Of a stretch of 64,000 bases of DNA, positions 36,982-47,700 are shown in pieces. The DNA lies in NCBI GenBank assembly GCA_024305405.1, contig JAKNDB010000107.1, forward strand, positions 4,882,501 through 4,946,500, given 5' to 3'. Within the stretch, counting starts at the first letter, position 1. Each line of letters begins with the position of its first letter. This DNA comes from Dirofilaria immitis (lineage: Eukaryota; Nematoda; Chromadorea; Rhabditida; Onchocercidae). The position numbers and the translations under genes are program-made. The notes beneath the pieces were generated by a model. The model saw only the letters and a list, made by a program, of their open reading frames with translations. It was not told where the DNA came from and made no database searches.

Positions 36982-38549
36982 CTATAAGAATTCATCCCTT
37001 TTTTTCAAAAGAAACAAAAATTTACAATGTATAAATGGAAGATTTTGCAAATTTATCCAAGCTGCTAAACTACATTGTAGATTTTTATTTTGGATTTTTA
37101 GATGAGAATTATTATAAATAGAAAATATTAAATTTATTTTATATATTAAGATGGATAACTTACCACTTACATAATGTAGTAAGAGGAAATAAAAAGTTTA
37201 TAACTTATAGACATTTAGATAAGAGAGCTAGTATTAGTAAACAAAAAAGAATTGATGGTCTAGTAGTAATAGCAGTAATAGTAGTAATGGTAGTAGTAGT
37301 ATATCTGTAATAACACTACTAGCTGATAATACTAGTAGAATAACACTTTAGATAACTGAATCGTGCAGCACGATGAACAGTAATGGTCGAACTTCCACGA
37401 AGTTTCCAATAAAATCGAATAGAATCCTTATAAGAGCGACTCACTTATCTTTAAATGTCTGCTTGAAAAGTGTACCATTACTCCCGAACCAGTTAGTAAG
37501 TTGTGGTCAAAAGCTACTCATGTTATCTTAAAATCTAGTTTATCGTAATTATCTAAATAATGTCCCGGTCTTGCTATACTTCTTTTTCGTTTTATTATTT
37601 GACTACCTTTTCAATAACAACAATTTTAACGTATACTCCATAAACACGCTCTAATTTCTTGCTTTTCTATGAAGTATTTGCATGTTTTTTTTCCAATGAG
37701 TCAATATTTTAGTATTATTGTAGATGTTTGTTGTATATAACTCCAAGATATAGTTTGATCAATGATATCTTTATTTTTGCAAAAATCAAAATACATGAAA
37801 TGTGTTGTCGAAACATCATTATGTCTGAAGTAATGGTTATAAGAATAGAATATAACAAAACAAGAAATATGAAACATTAACTACAGATACACAACATTGC
37901 TATAACATACATTACAATAATTATGGCTCTCAGTTTTTTGAATATGCCATCTCAAAATTGTTTTGATACTTTCAATACAAATATGTTATTTTTTTTGAAT
38001 AAAAATACGTAGTAATAGAAAGAAATAGTAATTCAAAATTTTAATAATGAAAAATGAAACTATGCAAAAAATTCCTTCACTGCAAAGGTCACCATCAGAT
38101 GTCTATCCGAGTCTTCCTTGCACTTTAGATAACCACAGGTTATTTCCTCATTTGTTGTGTGATATAAAAGATTGGAGAATCGCTACGAAAATGAAATCAA
38201 ACTGCATACTGCATCTAAGTTTTTATATCTAAGTTATATAAACACTAGATGATTTGTTATTATAGCCTAAACATTAGACCAAAGTTTCCAAATTAAAGTA
38301 ATTGTAAACTGAATATGTTGGTTTTTATCCTGCATTCCCATAGTTCTTCAATCCTTGAAACAAGAGATACTACATTATTTTATTCGTACAGTTAATATTA
38401 ATATCATCAGTTTCAGAATGTGATAATCATTTTTTTATATATAAATTGATTTTTTTTCAAATAAGTGTCAATTTTCTCACTATTAAGTATAGGTAACCAA
38501 CATTTACCATATAAAAAAATTGGCCAGATGAAAGTGATGTTGAGTATAA
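36982..38549. other. stretch between the cysteine-rich gene and TRAPPC1
   Basis: Should contain the missing 5' exon and promoter of the cysteine-rich gene and the TRAPPC1 3' UTR. A TAG/TAA-rich simple sequence (GTAATAGTAGTAATGGTAGT-like) occupies about 37258-37350. No other gene is recognised. Confidence 0.45.
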
Positions 38550-39448
38550 TCAAAAAGCCGGATGCTTCTGAATTAGTTGCTCGAGCCGGCTATTGAAAAG
38601 TTCATTGCTCGATTGCGCATTACTTTCAATTAACACATTTTTATCACCCCATCAACATACGCCTTAATTCACATTCATGACGTTAATTTTATATTTACAT
38701 CTCTTTCCTTTTCCTATTCTGAACTAGTCAGTGAAAAGCATTCTTTCCTGCATCTGTAATTTTATTTGAAATATAAAAAAAAATTGAATTCTAAAAAGTA
38801 TCGGATCCTCGACTCGTGTAAGTGAATATACAAATTATTAAAAATGGAATTAAAAATATATGTCTTCTATTACCTGATAAATGCTGCGCATAAGCTCCGG
38901 AATTCCGGCTGCATTTGGATCCGTATTAAGAACCATTTTAATCCCGTGGGTGTTTCCAAATAATTTAATTTATATTGGCTAGTTTCAAAACTATTCACCT
39001 GCTGAATCCTGAAACAAAAATAATATTCCATATAAAGATCTTCTTCATTTGCTTAACTATTTTATCCTGCTATAGTTATATACCATATGGAAAAATACAG
39101 CGATGATGAAAAAGAGTATAATCATAAGATTTAAATAACATATCTCATACACATAAGCAATTAAATTAAAATAAAACTCAAAAATTGACCCAGCAGCTGT
39201 CGAAAGTTTCAAAGCGAATGAACGTAATGATAATAGCATTCCATACATTAATTTCAATTCCTGTAATATCCAGGAAAAATTACTATATAAACTATAATTC
39301 GCATCCGATATGATTTAATTAAATTCAGAAAAAATACGAAAAAGATGTACCTGTTCCATCGACATTATCGCTTTTTTTCTCGTTTCCACTCTTTATATAG
39401 AACACATGCACCATCTCGATTAAACAAATAAAAATTAAATATTGCCAT
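38550..39448 (-). CDS. TRAPPC1: TRAPP complex subunit TRAPPC1 (Bet5)
   Basis: Small core subunit of the TRAPP tethering and Rab-exchange complex at the ER-Golgi. Exons: 39448-39351, 39260-39190, 39008-38874, 38662-38550, about 140 residues, matching the family's roughly 145. Motifs along the longin-like fold: FYLFNRDGACVLYKEWKRE, KLMYGMLLSLRSFALKLS, YKLNYLETPTGLKMVLNTDP, PELMRSIYQ and the C-terminal SNELFNSRLEQLIQKHP. Three one-base deficits break the frame, each in an A run of the coding strand (plus coordinates 39372-39378, 38936-38939, 38638-38642); adding one base to each restores both motif and phase. The ATG lies six bases after a TTTCAG acceptor (39455-39456), suggesting trans-splicing. 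The start region is copied as an inverted repeat upstream. Confidence 0.92.
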
Positions 39449-39845
39449 TTTACCCTGAAATGCTTTTAATAGTAATTAAGGTAACTTTCGATAAAAATGA
39501 GCAATATTTCTAAATCCTTACCACACATAAGTAAACTGATTAATTGCTTATTTACTTAAAACTACATATCAAGTACATTAATTTCATTCCTGCAACATCC
39601 GGAAAAGCTTATTAATTTCCTGTAATATCCGGAAAAGCTATATATATAAGGTAAAAAAAACTACATATCAGGTACATGCATGATGCATGCTATGTTTAGA
39701 ACGAAGAAAGATATGCAGCTTTAAGTAAATAAGCAATTAATCAGTTTACTTATATGTGGAAAGGATTTATAAGTATTGCTCATTTTTATCGAAAGTTACC
39801 TTAATTACCATTAAAAGAATTTCAAGGTAAAATGGCAATATTTAA
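39435..39845. repeat. 126-bp inverted repeat containing the TRAPPC1 start region
   Basis: Arms 39435-39560 and 39720-39845 are reverse complements at about 94 percent (I count seven mismatches and no gaps). The left arm holds the TRAPPC1 splice acceptor, start codon and first five codons; the right arm repeats them on the plus strand, with ATG at 39832. In the right arm the acceptor CAG is CAA and the reading frame stops at 39868-39870. The spacer carries two 20-base direct repeats (ACTACATATCA[A/G]GTACAT and ATCCGGAAAAGCT types) and a GCATGATGCATGC palindrome; a similar palindromic motif follows the right arm at about 39847-39860. Confidence 0.9.
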
Positions 39846-42461
39846 TAGCATGCATCATGCATTTACATAGGAAATTTTGTTCGCCTTTTATTTTTCATAA
39901 CGTGAGCAAAGTTAGCTACCACTTTTCAAAGCTTTAGTTAGCGATAGGTAGAAACAATTATTGGAGCAAAACTGGATCATGCTGACATAGAGGTAATGGA
40001 GAAAATATATCAAAAAATTTATAATATGCTAAATTAAGTAACAAGTTTCTCGGAAAAGTCTAGCAATCTCATTTAAATTAAAAATGATAATGACAGCATG
40101 ATATGTAAATAATATTATTCTCACTTTAAATATTAGCGCAACATTAGAATGAACGATATCATTTCATTTAATCATAACATGTAACCACTGAAATATAAGT
40201 AAAATTATTCAAATGATTGGAAGAGAAGAGAATAATTAATAAGATGTTTTTATACTATTCCGTCTTTCCTACTTCCTCTTCTCTGATTCCCTCTAAATTT
40301 CGAAGATTAAATTTCAGAAAATTCCTTCATCCTTACTTCCTTTAAATCACTTTATCCTTTCTTTAATTTCAGTAACCAAGTGCAACATAAATCTTGACTA
40401 AAAGAAGCAATTACACAAATAAATTCTAGAATTAACCATGGGCCGACTAGGAAATACCATTCGGGCCGTTGGAAAATAAAAGGATAGGAATTCCTGAAAT
40501 TGTTCAAATTTTGGACTCAAGCATTTTCGGAAGACGAACAGTTGCACGTTTATTTATATATCCAACCAATTTCGCTAAAAGGAGAATGAGTCATTTCAGT
40601 GAAATGTAATTTCGTGCAAGAAAATTTGCATTTTGCGTCGAAATTATCCGATTGATTTTCGAATAATAATTAATTCCTTTACTGGAATTAATTGAATCAT
40701 TAATTCATTTTAATGAGTGAATTTATAGCTCTTTGCTTTAATAAAATAATTCTTATTCTCGGCGGTATTAATTAGATTAATTTCTATTTTAATTAGTTCC
40801 ATCCAATAATATCTGCACAGTGATATTCTGTACTCAGATACTCTTCATTATTTGGATCAAAACACCAAGGAACAGTTTCCATAGATTCATAGAAATGATG
40901 TTGTCGGGACTTATTTATAATTGATGATATTCATTCGATATTTTTAACATAGCATACATATGTAATATAATTATTAGCATTTTCATCTCCAATTTCTGTC
41001 AGATTACTATTCCAAAGTTGCGGAAATTTATCGATGTGATTGGTCAATAATCAATGATCAAGCGTCATCTTATATTGCAGGAGATCGGATATGTCCGTTG
41101 TTGTGTCGTACCTATGCAATTAAATGACTTAAATGACCTATTGCTGGTATCATTCATTTTTATGGACCGTAATATATACTACTTACTATCCATAAAAATA
41201 TATTCATAATAGTTATTTCTTACATAATTTTCTTATTTCTTTGTCCGCAAAAATATTTCATAGTAAGCGTATTTCCGTTGTACATTTTTGGGAAAATATT
41301 CTTCTCATTATATTTATGTACTTCATAAAATTTCTTCTGATATAATCATAAAAATTTTCTCGCTGTTCAAGAGTTTCAGAAACAAATATTTTTGGACATA
41401 ATTCTTCCGGATGAATAACAATTCAATATGTCTTTCCTACTATACATATCCGAAACGAAATCTGCCTATTTATTCAAAACTTGATTTAGCATACCTGTAA
41501 TTCTTTCTTATCATTACTATCCCATTTTGGAATTAGTTAAACCAAATAATTTTCAACGAATTTTTTCAACTCATAGATCGAATTGTCAGCTTGATTAGTA
41601 AGTGATTTTTGGATTCCATTTTAAATTTTCAAGAAATGGTATTTGCACTGATATTATTAAAATTAATTATCTCGTTTATTACATTTGCTGTTGCATTTCC
41701 GTTTCCTTTGTTTTGTTTTCTTTTTGTTTTTGTTTTTTTTTTTTTTCACGTTTGTTATTGAATTTCGACTTCGACCGTAATATATTTCGCATAATCGCTT
41801 AGAATTTATTACATAATCGGTTTTATTCATTTTATTTAAGAAATTATTATCTTCCTAAAAGTAAGACTATTATTTAGTAGCTTTCATCAAGAAAGACGAA
41901 TTTATAGGAGGATTTTTTTGCTTTTACTTAAAAAATGATTATTAAGTCAAAAAAGTTCAGATCAGTTTTGCTGCTATTCTTTTAATCATACTTCGCCGCA
42001 TTTAAATGGCAAGTATACTGCAGTGCAATGCAGTGCAGGCGTAATGTAACGCCATCGTTCATCATACCTACTACTATTATTTCTCTTTCGTGCAGTTGGA
42101 CTGGTTATATATATGCAGAAGCTTGAAGAATTGACCGTACATAGTAGAAGTGACCTCTAAGGTGGGCATACTTTTGAAGATCAAAATAAACTATACACGT
42201 CAAGGTCGAATATATGCTCCTTCGATTGAAATTATTCTCCGTTACTCCTATTCTTTCTTCTACTCAAAATGTTTGTATTATTCAAGAAAGCAACCACTGC
42301 ACACCTCAGGTACCATCTTTTCCATTTCTCTTCCTCTTCTCCATCTCCCTTTCTTCGATTCCATCCTAAATATCATTCTCTTAGATTATTTTACCTATCT
42401 CCATTCATTGATTTAGTCTAGAAAGAGCAAGGGTCATCAAGTGAGGGTCATCCGGAGAAGG

Positions 42462-42464
<3 letters not shown>

Positions 42465-42500
<36 letters not shown>
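42465..42500. repeat. (AG)18 microsatellite
   Basis: Uninterrupted AG dinucleotide run of 36 bases, flanked on both sides by purine-rich sequence and GGGTCAT motifs. Confidence 0.97.
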
Positions 42501-42511
<11 letters not shown>

Positions 42512-42944
42512 TCATTAGAAAGAAAGCAATGACCCTATCATCATTTCGACTCTTCTAGTAAGCAATGTGTTCTTGCTCCATAATAACTTATCTTTCCAAA
42601 ACATCCAATGCTTTTTATATTTGGCCATATTTTGATCATATTTGTTTCGTATAAATTTATCACATATATATCTAAAATATCCTTTGATGTAATGATTAGG
42701 AAGGAAATTACCCCATCCCATATGCTGATATTAATCCAAATATAAAAATGGAGTTTTTTTCTACGGACGTGAATGAAATTACGAATCTATCGTAATTAAT
42801 TTAATATCCACATAAATCTTTTCCAGTAGAGCAAAATGCTGCCGCAACATAAACGTGTGCATTCTGACGTATTCATATTTGGAATAACTACTAAAAATCA
42901 TTCATTCAATCAACATTCTCATCCTAAATTTCCGAATTGCGTAG

Positions 42945-42946
<2 letters not shown>

Positions 42947-42987
<41 letters not shown>
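42947..42987. repeat. (TC)20 microsatellite
   Basis: Uninterrupted TC run of 41 bases, the reverse complement of the AG run 450 bases to its left. Confidence 0.97.
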
Positions 42988-42991
<4 letters not shown>

Positions 42992-43171
42992 TTTCCACTT
43001 ATCTGCAAATCCACTAATTTTTGCATAATACATTCTTCTGTTCGCCACTCTACTCCACTGCAGATAGTTGCTGTACCAAACTGCTAACGAACTGCTAATG
43101 CAGTGCTGCATTCGTATCTTCTGTACTCCCGATAATTTGTTGACTGACTTTCTGATCCTCTTCATATGTCT

Positions 43172-43342
43172 CTCGTTTGTTTGCTGTGTTTTTCAGTACG
43201 AACAAATTTTTACTGACGTCTGTGTTTCTCTTTTTCTTGCGTGATCTCTCTTGCTTACCTGTGTCTTCCGTCTGTTCACTGTGTTTTTCTGGACGAGCAA
43301 ATTTTTCCTAATATTTATATTTCTCTTTTATTTGCACGATCT
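43172..43342. repeat. imperfect tandem duplication, offset about 97 bp
   Basis: Copies 43172-43246 and 43269-43342 share CTGTGTTTTTC, ACGA[A/G]CAAATTTTT, TTTCTCTTT and CGTGATCT/CACGATCT segments in the same order. Pyrimidine-rich on the plus strand. It sits about 1.5 kb upstream of the Argonaute start. Confidence 0.65.
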
Positions 43343-44778
43343 TTTCTAGTATTTTTTCTTTACTGGATTGTCTCTGAATGAACTGTTTCTCGTTTTACCG
43401 TTTCCTTCTCTGTCATTGCATAAAGTTGTGTTTTATTCTTTTCCCGCCCTCCTTTATTCCCTCCATACGCATTCTTCTTCTGACCTTCTTATTGTGACAC
43501 GCGCATTGCGATTGCGATGCATCAAGCACGCGTGTCCGTGCCGCATTGCATGAGATATTTGGTGGAATTGGTGGATAGTGTGGGGTGTTTACAAATAGAA
43601 GACTTCGTAAATCGTCGTTTGTAGTTACCGAAGTGTATAAGGAATGATAGAACATCCTATTGTATCTTATTGGGATACCATGGAATGGCGGCGGAATAGT
43701 CTTTATTGAAAGATTTTATCGTAACAGAGTGATATTGATATTGAATTGTTATGATCGGGATATCATATAAGAATGTACATGTTGAGGAATTTAGTGCGTA
43801 AAGGAAGTTGTTATAATTAGCAATGTGAATTTATTTTTGTATTTACATACATGTAGAAACATGCATTATTGCGAACATGGGATTTGTTAGGCGATTGGAG
43901 AGTTAAATATATAGAATTTGAATGTGACATAATGCGTGTATTTTATCGAGAGTATTTAAATCGGCAACCTGTTTGAGACTCAAGAATGTTGGATAATTGA
44001 TAAAACAGGTTTGATAAAACGAGTTTTGCATTATCATTTCAGCATTTTGGTGATTTTCCAATATTTTTAAGGGCTTATGCTGACACAGATGTGTAACACG
44101 ATTGCGTGAGCCGACTTATGCATTACTGTGAATGATATCATCACATTATCAGTCTCATTGTTCTTTCATATCTGATCTCTCGAGCATCATTAATAACAGT
44201 AAGGTAAGGATTATTTTCTTTTCCATAGTTCTTTTGAACGAATTCTATCCCATCAACAATAATTAATGTGATCATTTATAAATCCATTTACTGTTTTTCT
44301 GTGATATATGTTGATTTCTTTGCTCGTGAAACACAATTACACATTTAAGATATAGCTAAATCTAGAAGAAGTTACTCATCTATTCGAGGCTATTAAAATT
44401 CCAACTAATTAGAGTAGACTAAAATTTACTTAGAGTAATTTGAGAAATTATTATTTTAAGGACCATCCTATCCATTGTAGCATAGAATAAATGGGTATTA
44501 ATTGCACTTAGGCAATCAGCTGTTCAAGAATATGCAACGAGTGTTAAATAGCTGTATATAGTGATCGATAAGATGAGATAGGTAAAACAACATGCCTAGC
44601 TTCCCATACCCAATAATACTCCATTAGTTTATGAAATAGCAAAATCAATCTCTTTATTTCATTAGGTTTTTCGATTGCGGATTATATGTTTGGGATATTG
44701 GCTTCAACTATGAATTGTATTTCAGCCTTATCGATTACAATCCAACTGTTTAGACATAGGGTAATTAAAACGAAAACA

Positions 44779-47700
44779 ATGGCAGCAATTGATCAACAGC
44801 AACAACAGGTTCTGAGTTTATTGGGTTGGTTTTTTATTATTTATTTGAAAGAAACCGCAGTAAATGTGTAAGTTGTTTTACTATTCATGATTTGACACAC
44901 GTAACTATATAAAATTAGTTCGTCGTAATTTATGTGGTTTTGGGACGAATGTTATGCATTCATAACTACCCATCGATCGGTTTTATGCAGTCGTGCGTGT
45001 ACAAGCTTATGGCTACGAACGAAAAATGATTCTCGGAAGGTTAATTTGTTTGCGTGTGTTAACATTTGGAATGTTTACAGAGGCGTTTAATTTTGGCGAC
45101 CGACAGGGTACATCGGCTTCAGGTTTGGCACCATACCAGCCATTTCTGCAGCAAGTGCCAAATATTATGGGGAATCCTCAGTTTCCTCAAGCCGGGAGCA
45201 GTCAGTATCATATTCCACAACAACCGCAACAACAAACTGCTCTACAGACACCACTTCAGGTTTCTATATTTTTGATTTCTAATAAATATACGAATAATTA
45301 TCATATCCTATTGACAGATTTTTGTTAATAACGACACGCTGTTACATTAGTTTGAATATTGCGAATATTACTTACTCATTTTTTTGCGTAAGTTCTTATC
45401 ATTTTTAAGGATGCTTACCAATTAGCTCCTATGAATCCTGCACCGGTCCAAATGATGCTTGGCGGTAGCGGTGGAACTCCGTCGTTCGATAATCGTCCTC
45501 CTGGATCTTTGGCCCCGGTGGACCAGTAGGAACTGGTGATAGCTCGGAAGCATCTCTACCTCCCCAGCTAATGTGCCGTTACAACGTCCGCCTGGACAAT
45601 CGTCTGGTAAGATTATTAATTCGGAGTCTTTACTACTTAATGGTAGATGCCTAGAAGGGAAAGTCGTTTTATTGAAAATATTTGCTTTGTTATTTATAAC
45701 GATTTTATTAGAATTTTCGAGAAGCTAAAGATAATGAATTTTGAAATGGTAGTTTGCAAATGACTCCAAACGCTACCTTGCATTCTTCATACCTCATTTC
45801 ATCATGGTGCTATTTTCTTAACTGATATTGATAGTCCTAAAGATTATAACTTCAGGCCCGATACAATTCCAATGTCCTCGCAGACCTAATCATGGCATAG
45901 AAGGACGTGCAATTGTTTTACGTGCAAATCATTTCGCTGTTCGTATACCAGGTGGTAATATTCAACATTATTCTATTGATGTGCAGCCGGACAAGTGCCC
46001 ACGTCGAGTTAACAGGTTCAACAATCTTTTCTATTTGCTTCCATTATGTGAAGTTTTTTGCTGTTATATCATATATTGTATATTATTTCAGAGAAATTGT
46101 GAATACCATGATTCGCGCTTATCAAAAAGTGTTCAGCAATGTCCGTCCAGTATACGACGGAAAGCGCAATATGTATACTCGGGATCCACTGCCGATTGGA
46201 CGTGAACGATTGGAATTAGAGGTTACATTACCAGGAGATTCTGCTGTTGATCGACAGTTTACTGTTGCCATCAAATGGGTTTCTACGGTAATTTATCTTC
46301 GGTTTTTCGTTACTTTCGCGTTTTCATCTTTCGAAAGAGTAATATTTTTTAGGTTTCTTTGTCTGCCCTGGAAGATGCAATGGAAGGACGAGTTCGTCAA
46401 GTGCCTTTTGAGTCTGTGCAAGCAATGGATGTGATTTTGCGACATTTACCAAGTTTGAAGTGCGCACCACAACTTCTTTTGAATTAATGCAATTGAAAGA
46501 ATATAGACATAGTTTTATATATTTCTACGTTGTGGTGTTTATTCCCAAATAAATCGCGAAAAAAAATAACTTGGATTTCTTCAAGATATACTCCTGTTGG
46601 ACGGTCATTCTTCTCGCCGCCATTAGGTTCAGCGCACGGTCCTTCACATTCAGCGCAGCAGTATCATACAGAAAGTAAGCTCGGGGGTGGTCGGGAAGTT
46701 TGGTTTGGTTTCCATCAAAGTGTGCGACCAAGCCAATGGAAAATGATGCTCAATATTGATGGTTAGTTTTCATAGTTATGAGTTTAATGGATTGGTTTTA
46801 TTGGTTGATTAGTTAGATTTTTTTAATTTCAACTGTTTTATGTTTTTGATTTAAAAATAGGATGTAGAGAGTAGCGATTTTCGAGGTAGAATATATAATA
46901 GCTATCTGATTTAATGCTTTCGAAGGAAAGCGTGGACATATCTGTGGAAATATCTTTATTATAGTATTGTGAAGCTAAGAGAAAACTAAGAGAAATGAAC
47001 TAATAGATTGTTGTAAAAGATGTAACTTGATCAGATCACCAAGATCTTACTGTAATGTTGGTTTCAATTATGTGCTTTAGTTTCGGCAACTGCATTTTAT
47101 CGCTCAATGCCGGTGATCGAATTTATTGCGGAGGTGTTGGAGGTACCGGTGCAAGCTCTTTCCGATCGCCGTTCACTGTCAGATGCTCAGCGTGTTAAAT
47201 TTACTAAAGAAATACGTGGTTTGAAAATTGAAATAACTCACTGTGGTTCTATGCGACGTAAATACCGAGTGTGTAATGTTACTCGAAGAGCAGCGCAAGT
47301 ACAAACGTGAGTTATTTGTGTATTGCACATTCCTCGAAAATGAATGCATTAATTATTTTTCTGATTGAGATGAAAAAATTCAATGCGTTAACTACTATTG
47401 GCGAACGACACTTATTTCTGTTACTGTGTTCGTTTAGAAACGATTATTGTTTCTGTTTTAGCAAATACTTCATTTGTTTTGATAAATCCTACTCATATTA
47501 AATCTAGATTATAGTAGAATTTATATGTGATGACATTTGATTCTGAAAAAGGTTGCATGATAGCGCAGTTGTTTATATGGTATCCGTTTATTTTTCTTTT
47601 GGTTTTGTTCTTTAATAAATATTATTAAGTGATAGATCTAGCAGGAATTTTCTGTATTTAGAAAAAATCCATCTGGAAAAATTTTGAAGAAATACTACTT

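Larger units (their letters stand above)
39871..44778. other. intergenic region upstream of the Argonaute gene
   Basis: Five kilobases without a recognisable coding exon. The right half (42.0-44.2 kb) is less AT-rich and holds two dinucleotide microsatellites, an imperfect 97-base-offset duplication and TGCAGTGCA/GCATTGCGATTGCGATGC-type short repeats near 42016 and 43500. It probably contains the promoters of TRAPPC1 (left) and of the Argonaute (right), and perhaps unseen 5' exons of the latter. Confidence 0.45.

Noticed and set aside
39057..39257. Membrane protein suggested by a 66-codon minus-strand open frame with a hydrophobic half
   Set aside because: Its first part is TRAPPC1 exon 2; the hydrophobic remainder is intron sequence past the donor at 39190.
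42150..42416. 88-codon plus-strand open frame near the AG microsatellite
   Set aside because: Composition is that of the flanking pyrimidine-rich DNA; no protein similarity is apparent.
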